Part shown: one piece after another, positions 1-11,189 of the stretch
Position numbering within the stretch: position 1 is the first letter of the stretch
Layout of the letters: every line of letters starts with the position of its first letter
DNA from: Epiperipatus broadwayi
Taxonomy: Eukaryota; Onychophora; Udeonychophora; Euonychophora; Peripatidae
DNA: 64,000 bases
Direction of reading: 5' to 3'
Assembly: GCA_028023455.1 (NCBI GenBank)
Contig: JAQFVV010000017.1
Span: forward strand, 5,918,098-5,982,097
Translations under genes and position numbers: made by a program
The notes under the pieces: model-generated
Database searches by the model: none
Told to the model about the DNA's origin: nothing
The model's input: only the letters and a program-made list of their open reading frames with translations

Positions 1-2400
1 TGTTTGGATCTATTTACAAATATATTACCGTCGTAATATATTTTGATTTAAAATAAAATTCATTTAGTAAATATTCGTTTAGTAGATAGATTCAAATATT
101 ACAATTTAAAATAAAATAATTTTCGTTTTATTTAATAAAAATCATCCCAAATATTTCTGTTAAAATAAATGAGGGACAATAGTTTAATTATATAAGTTTA
201 TCTAAAAACAGCAGCTGTCCACTTAAGTTTTCTTTAATTAGTAGCAGTAATTTTAATTAAATCTAGTTTGTAATTCGAATGTCGACGGGAAGTTAACAAA
301 AGAAATTAATTAATGTTGAATTCCTTTAGACATTCGGATAGATTTAATTACAGCAGATAAGTCCAATAATTTTGTACGCTCCAGGGCAAGTCTATTGTTA
401 AATTTTACTATAAAAAGGATGGTTTTCTTTTGTTCTCCATTCTAAGCTTTTAAAGAATTCTGAGTTGTCTAAAGGTTTCTGAGTTGTTCTAAGATTCTAA
501 TAATTTGCTAACCTTGACATGTCTGAGTAGAGGCGTTAAGATGGCTATGTCCCCTCGGAATAGCCAGCCACTGCTCCATACCATCAGAAGTTATCACACG
601 GACCCCGGAACTGCTGCTGCCACTGCCAAAATATGAACATTCCAGATTTTGCTGCTGAATTATAAAACCTGCCGAACATCTACCTGCAAATGCGTTTCCA
701 GAGGTAACCCAAATTAACCCAAGAGCTCTTGTGATTCCTAACTAACATGCTATAGCTATTTAACATTGTTTTCTTATATTTCACAACTTCATTATGTATT
801 TCTTTCATGTATTTAAATATACTCAACATTTTGCTCTCTATCCTTGGGTTAATATTTTCTATTTATAAAGCTTTCTTTTATTGTATTATGATAATGTGTC
901 AGAATCGTCTTTGACCGAGTGAACTATTCCCTCTATTGAAAGTAAGACGCCTCTATTAAGGCATATTTTAAATTTATAATTTTCCAATTTTATTATCTTG
1001 CAAATCACTCGTTCGAGGGCGATTCTTTTCTTTAATGTAATATAATCACATAGTTTAAAATCTACATGCTATTGATTTTAATCTAATATAAGAGTATGTG
1101 CGAAGTCAATGATTTAAATGTGTCCCCAAATGCATGATTGCCTATATAAATCTATACTTACTTTTCAAACCCGCAAGCATGCATTTTCCTATTTTAATTA
1201 CCATGTTCTACTTTCATTATAAAGTTCATCATTGACGTCGAGAATGTGCGGACCCTCTTAAATGAATTTCGGGGAATTTGATTGGGCATTTCTCTTAATC
1301 CAAGTAAAACCCATTTAGTATGTTTTTATATACACTAGTCTCGTATTGCTGGTACATGAATTGGTTGTTGAGACCGCTTTGTTTTATTTTTCCAAGGATT
1401 CTTTACACGGCTAAGGCCGTTCTCTCCACGCTTGCGGTTTCCAGGCAGAGGGTGTCCCAAATGACACCCCTGGGAATTAAACGCAATCGTCACACAGTCG
1501 CTAAGTTTTGGCTGTTCGTCAAAATACTTTCCTACGGGTTAGCGGCGAGATGCCCTCTGTAATTATTCCGGATCTTCAATATTGTTTCATTTTATATTTA
1601 TTTTACAAAGCATCCGTGACTTAAATGAGTCACACCCTCCAACTTTATAAATTCACTATCAGCAATACTGACCTCCCAATACAAATCTATTATTATTATT
1701 CTCAAATAAATGCTTTGATCCCATTCCCACATTTGCTTAGTAAGCTTTAGTCCGTACTATTCTCGAAATCAATAAATATTTTAGAACATTTAATTTCAAA
1801 TATTGTCTTAAACTTGTCTATTTACTCAAAGCACCTCACACATGTTCCTATCTTGTCAAGCACATTATCGTAACGCTATTAGCCCGAGGAATAGAATATA
1901 TCACTCTGTTTTAAAACCTTTTGTCATTACTGAAATATAAATGCCAACAATTATTTAATACGCGTCCCTGTCTCATATAAGCAGACAGTGGCATTATATA
2001 TATATTTATATAAATAAATTGTGTGAAATTATTTAAAACTAAATTTTATCTCTTATTTTATTTGATTCCTATCACTGTCTCGGTCTATATATATATATTT
2101 TCTGCATTTCTTTTATAAATCCATAGACGTTAATTAGCCACCCAAACTTATCTTAGTATAGAGTCTTTTGTTTCTCCCTGACCACCAGGCACCGGTAAAA
2201 GGTTATACTAGTTGTAGCATCAGATGCGTTATCACGTAGGTGGCGCTGTGAAATTTGGACTTTAGATTCGAACTTAGTATATCTAGAAGGCAACTCCTCC
2301 TAGAATGTTGTTTAGTGTCTGGGGTTTGAATTATGCAGTGTGTTAGCGAGATAGACAATTCTGACTGTTACAATATATATATAGTAAGCTTACATTTTCT
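1..2400. other. Unassigned AT-rich DNA with a TATA-like site and locally higher GC
   Basis: No convincing coding region or named repeat. A TATA-box-like TATAAAAAGG sits at 409-418 with a pyrimidine-rich, initiator-like stretch about 25 bases downstream. The patches at about 520-720 and 1380-1560 are visibly richer in G+C than the rest of the window. A TATA box followed by GC-richer transcribed-looking DNA without an ORF could be an old LTR or a promoter. No second copy in this window supports an LTR. The 80-codon open frame at 1320-1562 resembles nothing I recognise. Confidence 0.3.
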
Positions 2401-3690
2401 ACAAAAACCATGATTTAAAACATTTCATTATATGGTAAGATCTTTACGCTTAACTACAAGACTTTAAATATGATATTTATGTTTATTCAATTCAATATTT
2501 TACATTTTCATTTATTGACTTTCTTTATATTGTGACAGAACTCTGGTGCAGTTGATAAAAGCACCCAAATTGGGATTGGGATGTCCTAGGATAAATTCTG
2601 GCACTCACAGGTTTGGTGCTCAAACTTCTTATGAACTCATGAATAATAAAACCATATGCCTTCTTTCTTCTTACATTATAGTTGCAAATAATTTTGTCCA
2701 AAACTGATCTTGGTAAATAGTAATTAGCAATTACTAAAAAGGACTGAAAGGTATTTCAAAGAATTGTGAACAAAATCACATCTTAATAAGTCATATGGAT
2801 CTGATCCTCCAATATCTATCAAAATAATATTTATGTAAAATTAGTGGCTAAATCACTTTTAAAATCACTGGATTCAGATATGATTGTTGTCATATGAATG
2901 TAAGAGTGTTAAAAGACATTTGATTTGATGATTAATCATGTCATTTAATCAAATATAAAGAAGAAATGTCCAGTGATGAACAAAACCTTATTCATCAGAC
3001 TATTTCCGACTATATAAAATGGTAATATAATTATTATGATTCTAAAAGCAATATGATCATTCTTTTGTTCTAATAATTAGACTTTATTTGGAACCATAGT
3101 TACAATTTAATGAAATATTTTAGAGAATCAGGTTCACCCTATTATACATGACAATGTTGCTTCTGGATAAGTGGCCTAAGTTACAGCTAACACTACAGCA
3201 GTGCTGTTGTAGCCATAATAGGCCGCCTGATGTCAATGTATTCTATGCTTACATAATGAAATACTACACCCATTGTCTTGTGACAGTATTATTCAAGTGA
3301 GTGCAATTAACCTATCACTACGGTATGATTTGACGGGGGCCATATTTTATTGATGTAAAACTTTACATTCCTGAATAATTGTCTTCAAGCATAGTCAAAG
3401 TAGTAGTACATAGTAAAGATTGTCAACCCATCATCCATGCTTCCCTATAATTTGTAACTTCAAAAGGTTAGTCATTTTATTTTCCAGTAATTTTTAAAGG
3501 TAGATTCGGCAATTAGATTCTACACTAAGTCAGCATTACTTTGTCGTTGTTAATTACCCCTTTACATAATTTAATTCTAGTATCTTATATTTAGAACTAT
3601 ATCATAAACTTAAATAAACTCTGGTGTTAAGAACCTCAAAAATAAAATAATCATTTTACATCAGTAAATTGCATAAGGTCCAGCATTAGA
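2401..3690. other. Unassigned intergenic DNA
   Basis: AT-rich sequence with frequent stops in all frames and no recognisable repeat family, RNA gene or coding motif. Confidence 0.4.
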
Positions 3691-4165
3691 GGCCCTGTTT
3701 ATTTCAGAATTTATAGTTCTGGAATAAATACTAGTAGTATTTAATGAATAACCTTTCAGTGGTTTAATTTTCACTACATCACTCTCATGTAAGTTGGAAA
3801 CAGGTTTCTATCTACTTTTAACACCTTATGGAAGATATAATCATAACCATGTGACCAAAGAAATAGATCTTTTCACTTTTAACATCTTGTAGAGGGATGT
3901 AATTATAAATATATGACCAAAGACATCATATGTTTATGATTACATCTTTCCACATGGTGTTAAAAAGTGGAAACCTTTCCCTACCTATCGTGAGATTGGA
4001 TATGTCTTTGATCATATGTTTATGATTACATCTTCCCACAAGATGTTAAAAGCAGATAGAAACCATTCTCTACTTTGTGTGAGAGTGGTGTAGTGAAAAT
4101 TACACTACAGAAATATTTATTATTGAATAATATTTAGTCTAATGAACAACTAATAAAAATTATTT
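3690..4165. repeat. R2-family remnant in foldback arrangement
   Basis: The end module of the R2 repeat occurs twice in inverted orientation. This is the segment with the phrase 'agagtggtgtagtgaaaatt' followed by an ACTACAGAAATATT-type motif. The left arm reads it on the minus strand from about 3760, and the right arm reads it on the plus strand up to 4165. The central part repeats the 'tatgtttatgattacatc' module. No hammerhead core is left in this copy. Confidence 0.6.
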
Positions 4166-4375
4166 ATCACAGAGGCAAAACTCTATACAGTAACGCCACC
4201 CAGTGCAAGTCAGAGAAATCAGTGGATACAGAAAGGTTTGGGTATAAAATTCCTATCTAGTGCCTATTCACCCAATATGCCCAGACTAGTTTCTAGCTTG
4301 TGGCTTTCATCAGTGAAGAGTTTGGTCTCTGTTTAAGTTTGTATAAGCATAAAGAATGTAGATCACGTGATGTTT
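4165..4375 (-). repeat. R1-family fragment with hammerhead-like motif
   Basis: Partial copy of the ~452-bp R1 repeat, read on the minus strand in the ribozyme sense. It begins with the recurring 'acagaggcaaaactct' terminus and ends with the 'gatcacgtgatgtttagt' terminus, so the middle is shortened. A hammerhead core lies inside it (separate entry). Confidence 0.65.
4270..4325 (-). ncRNA. Hammerhead-ribozyme-like motif (R1, copy 1)
   Basis: On the minus strand the core CTGATGA (4307-4313) is followed by a 13-nt stem II hairpin (AGC pairing with GCT), then GAAAC (4289-4293), a 2-nt loop, and the cleavage triplet GTC (4284-4286). Flanking bases form a stem I with one mismatch and two G-U pairs, plus an upper helix. 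Type I hammerhead topology with a minimal stem III. Known biology: such motifs occur in Penelope-like elements and animal retrozymes. Cleavage activity is inferred. Confidence 0.6.
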
Positions 4376-4978
4376 AGTCATTTAAAAAATTATTAATACT
4401 AGCAGTATTTCTTCTAAAAAGAATCAAAAACGAAAAAAGCTCCTTTGTGTAGATCTTTTTATATAATTTAAACAACTGAGCAATTTTATTTACTAAAAAA
4501 TACAATTGAGTGCGTGCATACATTTCACGTTACAATATTATATATAATTTTTAATTTGGTGAAGAAAAATCTCTAATCATAATATGATTTTTATTTAAAT
4601 ATAATTATTTTGTTTGGGTTTTTTTGTATATATTTTTTTGTTATTTTTCATTTAATGGCTAAGTTTGATTGTTATTGGAATAAAAGCGTCGAAACTCCAC
4701 AATAAAATGTTTCTAGTCAGAAGCTAATGTGTACAGATTGTTGAAAGCATTAGCGATCGCATTTAATATATTTTTAAAAATCTTGTTGCTAGCCGTCTTT
4801 GTTTTATCAAAGATGAAAAATATTTTTAATACCAGAAGTATATAATAACTACTGCATCTAAATAAAACAATTATTAGTAACATAAGGGAATAACTTTATT
4901 GTTTGGGTATTTATTAATAAGAATTTCGAGTTCTGGAAATGCACGAGCAGAATCGATGGAAGAGCCCAGGCTCTAGAG
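4376..4978. other. Unassigned AT-rich DNA
   Basis: Short A/T runs and stops in every frame; nothing recognised. Confidence 0.4.
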
Positions 4979-5301
4979 CAGTGATTCTCAGCCTGTGGGA
5001 TGCGTCCCCTCCTGGGGGCGGGGGGGGGGGATAATTAAAAGGCAGACGCAAAGACATGAAAAATAGACAAAAAAAAATTATTGAAACCCTAATAAGAAAA
5101 GATACATTCTGTTTTGTTGAGACATATATTTTGTTTTATTGCAGAAAAGTCTGTTTCTCAAAGATAAGATGTAGTTAAAGGTAAATAAATATAGGGAAAA
5201 AAATTATTAGGGCTCCAAATAAAAATTATTGGAAAGGAGGGGGGGGGTTAAAACCGATACGGAAAATCGGATCCCGAATACTAAATGGTTGAGATCGGCT
5301 G
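4979..5301. mobile_element. Old hAT-type MITE
   Basis: The left end CAGTGATTCTCAGCCTGTGG is the classic hAT terminal sequence. The right end, ending at 5301, reads GGTTGAGATCGGCTG and is an imperfect inverted match. The flanks CTCTAGAG and CTCTTAGG look like a decayed 8-bp target duplication (5 of 8 identical). There is no transposase, and the interior includes a long G run. Length (323 bp) is close to the better-preserved hAT MITE at 56255-56579, but the interiors are not obviously the same. Confidence 0.6.
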
Positions 5302-5650
5302 CTCTTAGGGTGACATTTGTCCACTGCAATAAACCACGCGCGAGCACAATTTCTGTTAAGATTATTATAATAGCTATGAATATTCTTAATTGGTATTGAT
5401 GCTAAACTCCATTGTTATTATCTAATTTATTATTATTAATAATAATGGAGATAATAATAATATTTGTATCAGTAATTATAATTGCTTGGCTAATAATTAT
5501 TTTCACAATATATATGACATCATAATATTACCATTATACTATGACAAATTAAGACACCACTTTTTTCTTTTAAAATATATGTTTTCCAATTTTATAAATA
5601 AAACATAAACTTCCTATTTCTTTCCACAAACTTTATTTCCATAATTATTA

Positions 5651-6112
5651 ACTTATGTTCATCACATGATCACCATTTCTTATGCTTGCTTATAACTGTT
5701 ATTAAAACAGGCAAAACTCACTATTCGTATTGGGCACACACTGCAAGCTAGAGTAATCAATGGATGCCAGAAGGCTTGTCCGTAAAATACCCATCTAGTG
5801 CCTATTCATCCAATATTCCCAGACTAGTTTCTGTCTTGTGGCCTTCATCAGTGAGGAGCCTTGGATCTGAGAGCACTGCACCTAGATCTTAGGATCTAAT
5901 ACAACCCTCCAGCAGCCACCTTTTATCTCTATTTAACTACAAAACTATGAGTCTTAAATTGAAAATACCTTAATATTTTCAATCCAAGCTCATTAGCTTA
6001 TATAGTCATATAGGTCTGAACTCAGTTCAGTACCTATACATTTTGGTGTCTTTGGTTCTTTAATAACCATAGCTACCACTATCCTATTAGGCAGGATTGG
6101 TTTTAAGCAAAT
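5651..6112 (-). repeat. R1 repeat, first monomer of a tandem pair
   Basis: Nearly full-length monomer of the R1 family. It begins with the 'tcacatgatcaccatttctt' terminus and ends where the same terminus starts again near 6112. The ribozyme sense is the minus strand. The hammerhead cores of this and the next monomer are 453 bases apart. The pair at 48.6-49.3 kb gives 451, so the monomer length is consistent between loci. No open reading frame. A tandem array of short non-coding monomers, each with a hammerhead, is the described layout of animal retrozymes. Confidence 0.75.
5808..5866 (-). ncRNA. Hammerhead-ribozyme-like motif (R1, best-formed class)
   Basis: Reading the minus strand: upper stem I ATCCAA, internal loop, lower stem I TCCTCA, core CTGATGA (5845-5851), stem II hairpin, GAAAC (5827-5831), a 2-nt loop, the triplet GTC (5822-5824), then lower stem I TGGGAA and upper stem I TTGGAT. 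The upper helix is 6 perfect pairs. The lower helix pairs except at one position. Every invariant core base (C3, U4, G5, A6, G8, A9, G12, A13, A14) is present. Predicted cleavage is between 5822 and 5821. This is type I topology with a minimal stem III, as in Penelope-like elements and retrozymes; activity is inferred. Confidence 0.75.
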
Positions 6113-6535
6113 AAACATCACATGATCACAAATTTTTATGCTTGCTTATAACTGTTATTAAAACAGGCAAAACTCACTATACATATTGTGACATACTGCA
6201 AGCTAGAGTAATCAATGGATGCCAGAAGGCTTGTGCTTGAAACCCCATTTAGTGCCTATTTATCCAATATCCCCAGACTAGCTTTTGGCTTGTGGCCTTT
6301 GTCAGTAAGGAGCCTTGGATCTGAGAGCACTGCACCTAGATCTTAGGATCTAATGCAACCCTCCAGCAGCCACCTTTTATCTCAACTACAAAACCAAAAA
6401 TTGGTCTAGGGATATTGGATGAATAGGCACTAGGTGGGGATTTTATGCACAAGCCTTCTGTCATCCATTGATTATTCTAGCTTGTAGTGTGTGGCAAGAC
6501 GTATAGTGAGTTTTGCCTGTTTTAATAACTTATGA
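6113..6535. repeat. R1 second monomer, converted to a foldback
   Basis: The left part repeats the preceding monomer, with a hammerhead region at about 6250-6330 whose core is mutated (CTGACAA and a damaged GAAA). After about 6395 the sequence turns back on itself. Bases 6400-6535 are the inverted complement of 6150-6290, ending in the complement of the 'aacaggcaaaactcact' terminus. The result is a hairpin of about 130-bp arms. Similar turn-backs occur in R1 copies at 9.2 and 49.3 kb. Confidence 0.7.
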
Positions 6536-6549
6536 ACATATATATAAAT

Positions 6550-7074
6550 CCACATATCGTACACTTTCCAACGTTTCAACTATTTTTTACATCATTATTA
6601 CAGTCATTTTCAAGGATCTACAAAAAAAAAAAATACATATCTTTATAAAATAAAATAAAAAGGTAATTAACATGGAATTTTTAAATAGATTTAAAAATAT
6701 AGATAGGGAATGTAGATAATTGATATGGAAATTAGATAAAATAGTTAAAGGAAGTAATAAATTTGCAAATGGTGGGGGGGGGGGGGTAAAATAATATAAA
6801 TGTTTGTTTGCTAGTGTTAAAAATATATGCTTGATAAGTAAAAAAGGAAGTTTTATAATAAAGGAAGTAGAGGGAGGGAGAAGTAAGTAACAATATAATT
6901 ATGTATAAGTAATATGTTTTCTTATAATGGATTTGATATGTTAATATAAGAAAGTGATTTTTGTATTTAGAGTATTATGTAAAGATATGTATTTTTTTAT
7001 TGTAGATCCTTGAAAATTGCTATAATAATGATGTAGAAAACAGCTGAAACTTGGAAGGTGTATAACATGTGAAT
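6550..7074. mobile_element. MITE-like element with ~100-bp terminal inverted repeats
   Basis: The arms 6550-6649 and 6978-7074 are inverted complements with scattered mismatches. Both include the recognisable 'aaggatctaca' and 'tacatatctttata' modules. The 330-bp centre is AT-rich with a G run at about 6774-6786 and no ORF. Long inverted arms around a non-coding core indicate a non-autonomous DNA transposon or foldback element. The superfamily is unknown, and no clear target duplication is visible. Confidence 0.65.
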
Positions 7075-8095
7075 TTATACACACATTCGTAAATCAATAT
7101 ATGGAAATAAAGTTTTTGGAAATAAATAAGAAGTTTATAAATTTATTTATAATAATTATTTGTAACTTTTACGATTTTTCTCCAATATATCTCTATTTTT
7201 TTTTCCACTATTGTTTTCAATCGATTTCGTTTATGCAGCCGCTGACCATACTATGTATAATCAGATTTTCATCCTTATTTCATTTCTGTTCCTAAATCTT
7301 TTCTTTTTGCATTCATGGTATATAACGTATTATTCTTTGTTGTTGTTGTAATCATAAAAAACATAATACTTATATATTATGAATTATATTAAATAAAATT
7401 ACAAAAAATGTGTACCTTCATAGGCATTCTTAGTCAGTATATGTAATATACTCTATATCTACTGATTATAATTACAGTACGCATATATGTTTAAATGAAA
7501 ACAGATACATTAAGGGCACACAAACATATATGCTTTAGTGCATGTCTGCAAATTGAATTAATAAATGTCTTATATTGTTTCAAGAATGCACCAATTAAAA
7601 TTATTCTGGAGAACAGGGTACCATTGAAAGACCCACAAATCCCGGAGAAGCAAACTTTTGGTAGGAGGAGTAGATGGCTTATATTCAATCCATCTCCACT
7701 AAAGATGGATCCAGAACTATATTCATAGGCCTATCTGGTTTACATTATAATATATCCAGGGTCATGCAGTCAGTTGGCAGCTGGCAAATTATATTTTGAT
7801 TAAATAAAAACCAACAAAAGCTTAAATAAAACATGGAGTTTTTACTCTGTATAATAATAATTAGTAAGATAGGATTAGTAATTCAACTTGCTAATTGTTA
7901 GTTGAGAATAATATTACACAGATCTCTTCAGAGTTTAATATCTCCTTAGAGATTAACATGTATAAAGTCTCTTTAATTATGAGGTTTATAACTCTATAAT
8001 TGTGTTAGCATAATGAGCTGACAGCCACTATTAAGAGATAGTCCAATTAGATTCTTGACTAGAGATCTTCTTTATTTATTTCCAGAACAATCTTA
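7075..8095. other. Unassigned AT-rich DNA
   Basis: Several 60-95-codon open frames on both strands look like chance openings: no motif, no homology recognised, overlapping antisense frames. No repeat family recognised. Confidence 0.4.
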
Positions 8096-8099
8096 CTTT

Positions 8100-8960
8100 A
8101 ACTACTTTTCCACCAGTTTGTACACACAACTTTATTTTCTTAAAGGTGTGCGATGTGATGCACGATGGCTTCTCCATTTCTCAGAGCCAGGAATCTCTCA
8201 CCATTATGCTCAGAGAAACCTGTTAGCCATCTTACCTTCCCTTTCCATTCCCCACCTTAAGTTTTTTCCATATTCTTCTCTACTCTGCTCCATTCCATTT
8301 CCACAGCATGCTCTTTATGAACTCTGTAGCCTTTATATCTAAGACCCTATTATCTTTTCCCAAACTCCGCACAAAAACCAAGAATCCATTTTCTGTCTAA
8401 CCACTTTGTTTATATTTATTCTTCCACAACTTCATTATTTGTACCCTTTCTGCTTTCACGCATTTACATTCAATTAACAGATGCCTAATATTTTCTATGC
8501 TTTCCTTACACAACTTGCAGATAAATCACCAATATTTTTCCATTTATGTGTATATTCCCTTGTTGCTAAAGATCCTGTCTGAGACCTGAACAGTAAACTA
8601 CTTTCCTTGATATTATCATAAATTAATTTGCATCCAATATTCTGTTTACTTCTATATATATATTTAAATTCATTTACTCTCCATACTTGTTCTCCATCTC
8701 TCCAATTCCCTATTTTTTATTAATGCATCTATTCTTCTATCCCATTCTTTGCTACTATAACACTCAACAATTTTACTAACAAAATCATCATCTTTTGTAC
8801 AAGTATACTAACATAAAGTCTTTATTTAAATTTTTTGCATACTATACTACCTTTTGTAATCTGCTGAACATTTTCAATTTGCTTTTTGCATTTCTCATAT
8901 AAAAACTTGACCATCCCATTTCTCCTTGAATTGCCTCCTGTGCTGTCCACACATCTGCAT
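8100..8960 (-). pseudogene. Non-LTR retrotransposon (LINE) ORF2 C-terminus and 3' end, degenerate
   Basis: This segment is the reverse complement of a relative at 17250-17860. On the minus strand the translation carries the Cys-x2-Cys ... His-x4-Cys cluster (CKLCKESIENIRHLLIEC), typical of the C-terminal region of LINE ORF2 proteins. It is followed by a 3' UTR with 'catcacatcgcacac'-type short repeats. Stops and frameshifts break the frame. Its upstream edge abuts the R1 fragment beginning near 9005. Confidence 0.65.
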
Positions 8961-9004
8961 CTAATGCATGTCTTCCTATTTCTCTTTTATACTTTTTCTA
9001 AGTA

Positions 9005-9310
9005 GTGTCATCTAGTGTAAGTCTTAGTAATCAATGGATGCAGGAAGGTGTTGTACATAAAATCCCCATCTAGTGCCTACTCATCCAATATCTCCAAACT
9101 AGTTTCTGGCTTGTGGCCTTCGTCAGTGAGGAATCTTGGATCTGAGAGCACTGCATCTAGATCTAAGGATTTAATCCAACCCTCCAGCAATCACCTTTTA
9201 CCTATTTAAGCACTGGGTGGTACTATTATGTGGAGAGTTTGGTACTGTTAGTAATAGCTTGTGTACACATAGGAAATGGTGATCATGTGGTGTTTTGCTG
9301 GTTGTATAAA
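9005..9310 (-). repeat. R1-family copy with turn-back end
   Basis: Minus-sense R1 sequence with a hammerhead, followed from about 9200 by the opposite-sense terminus ('tggagagtttggtactgtta' to 'gatcatgtggtgtttt'). The copy therefore has R1 ends in both orientations. It directly adjoins the LINE remnant on its left. Confidence 0.65.
9083..9141 (-). ncRNA. Hammerhead-ribozyme-like motif (R1, copy at 9.1 kb)
   Basis: Minus strand: ATCCAA upper stem, CTGACGA core (9120-9126; position 7 may be any base, so the core is still consensus), stem II AGGC/GCC-type hairpin, GAAAC (9102-9106), 2-nt loop, triplet GTT, then the complementary stem I strand with TTGGAT. The lower stem I has one mismatch. Predicted cleavage between 9097 and 9096. 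Confidence 0.65.
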
Positions 9311-9371
9311 CTTGTTTCCATTTGTTTATTTTTCATCCACTTAAATCTTTTGCAGAATCCTTATCAGCTTT

Positions 9372-9414
9372 GCTAATTTGCATAAAGTGAATTTTTCTTA
9401 ACATGCAAATTAGC
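9372..9414. promoter_or_regulatory. Inverted pair of POU-octamer-like motifs
   Basis: A perfect 12-bp inverted repeat, GCTAATTTGCAT (9372-9383) and ATGCAAATTAGC (9403-9414), separated by 19 bases. Each arm contains the octamer ATTTGCAT/ATGCAAAT recognised by POU-domain factors. The symmetry could equally mark a small hairpin of repeat origin. Function is inferred from the motif only. Confidence 0.3.
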
Positions 9415-9794
9415 CTGTTGCGATTTCTAGAAACTTTTCTGTTTCTGTCTAATTAATTATTTATTTCATTTCTGGGATACCTTAGTATATAGCATCAAAG
9501 CTTATACACACACACACACCTTTATTCTTAATGAATATATATGGGTGGGTCAGTGTAGACACAGCACATTATTATTTAAATGTGCTTCAGAACTTATGAA
9601 ACGAAGCTGATGCAGTTAATAGCTAATATTGTATTATTTTGATATAAACCAGTATTATATATGCTTGTTATTCCTATTAAATATGTATTCATTTTACTAG
9701 TTGAAGTAAAAATGTTTATATTACTTGTGTATTTATTTTATATCGCATTCGATCCTTTACTTATAACTTTTTTTTTTCATATGTCATAGCATCG

Positions 9795-9875
9795 GCCGGG
9801 ATGCGAACCCACCCCTGGCTGCAACCAACTACTTGCTTGCAAGGCAGGTGCGATGACCTCTCGGCTAACAATGCT
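9795..9875 (-). repeat. tRNA-derived SINE head (Ala-UGC-like)
   Basis: On the minus strand an A-box-like TAGCCGAGAGG (9857-9867) is followed by an anticodon-arm-like CCTTGCAAG with TGC in the loop. A B box GGTTCGCATCC lies at 9799-9809. This is the internal RNA polymerase III promoter layout of a tRNA or tRNA-derived SINE. The arms do not form a full cloverleaf, so I call it a SINE head. A relative lies at 11095-11185 with the same flanking phrase 'atgtcatagcatc'. Confidence 0.6.
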
Positions 9876-9879
9876 TGAC

Positions 9880-11090
9880 TACTTATAATTTTTTGTGTTT
9901 ATTGCATGAATTATTGATAAACACAATGTCATGAAATATTAATATTTATTTATTACAACAAATATAAAAATATGTATTTACAATATATACCATGTTATAC
10001 TATTGTCTGATATTGTTCGCTTGGTATCACATTGTGCAACTATTTTTGTAAGGGGTTTCAGGTACCCTTTAAGCTTACCTACTACTTCCAGTTGCTATGT
10101 GACAGCATGTCTCATGCATAGGTACAGTAGCATTTCTACCTGTTTGGTCAGAGCTTATCTTGTGTCTGGATTATGTCTAACAACTTCCTGTTCCTACAAA
10201 CCTGCCTTATTTCTCAGCCATGTAGTGGAGAAGGTATATAATGCTGTTTAACTTTGACAGTTATTGTCCAACCTTATCTCTCAATAGATTGTCTCTTTGT
10301 GACTATTTCCCCACCTATCATGAGAGCAATTGGATTCAATGAGCACCATCGCCTAATGGCCCATTATTACCATTGGATGTATGATATCTATTTGTATATC
10401 CATTGGTCTGTGGTGATGAATGTTTAATCCAATCAAGATAAGATGGAATCTGTATGAATCCATTATTTGAAGGTAAGATGAGATATAACGTAATCACAGC
10501 TGTACAATTATCAGGAATTCAGACAAAATATTAAAAAATTATATAGTGAAAATTTGTGTTTATTATAAATTCAATATCCTTTCTTGGAACAAGGAAATGA
10601 ACGATTGGTGATATCTTAAGAACTGAGAATAGCCAAAGTGTATTTGAGTATCATTAGAAAATATGTGTAAACCAATAAAAATAATGGAAAGATAGGGGAT
10701 CAAAACCCTACCTTACATAACAGTAGACTCGATAAGCCATCAGAATGGGTGAAAAAGCATGTCTAGGATTTCTAAATTTAAAGACTCATATCCATTCAGA
10801 TCTCACTCCTAGGAGAGGACGTATTAGCATATGAACATGTCAAACATATACAAGTATACTCATCTCTTTCTTCCATCCTTGATTTTCATTATTCCCAGAA
10901 TTCACACTTTGGGAGAATATGCATAATATTCTACTTGTGTCTTTCTACGATCCTTGACTTCCATTACTCCCAGAATTTGCACTTAGAGAGAATATACATA
11001 ATATTCTACTTCAAGGAATATTAATATTACTATTTGTTCTGTGCGAGCATGTGATAAATAAGAACTGAGTAAAAAAACACACAAAGGACA
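9880..11090. other. Unassigned DNA with a short tandem duplication
   Basis: Mostly featureless. Two adjacent diverged copies of a ~78-bp unit occur at about 10870-11025, sharing 'cccagaatt...cac' and 'cataatattctactt'. An imperfect inverted pair around 10325-10435 has ATTGGATT ends and CCATTGG inner ends and may be an old foldback. No coding signal. Confidence 0.45.
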
Positions 11091-11094
11091 GTCT

Positions 11095-11185
11095 TTTTTT
11101 TTCTCATGTGTCATAGCATCAGCCGGGAAGCGAACCTGCTAACCTGAGACAACTGCTGACCTATCGACCACTAATGCTTGACTAC
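11095..11185 (-). repeat. tRNA-derived SINE head, second copy
   Basis: Minus strand with B box GGTTCGCTTCC at 11126-11136. The 'gtcatagcatc' flank is shared with the copy at 9.8 kb, and both copies end toward a poly-T/poly-A run. The region between A and B boxes is shortened relative to the 9.8-kb copy. Confidence 0.5.
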
Positions 11186-11189
11186 AACA

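Noticed and set aside
1320-1562. 80-codon frame in a GC-richer patch
   Set aside because: No signal peptide, domain or homology recognised, and no splice or initiation support.
9795-9875. Functional tRNA-Ala gene
   Set aside because: A and B boxes and a TGC loop are present, but acceptor and D arms do not pair and a related copy nearby points to a SINE.
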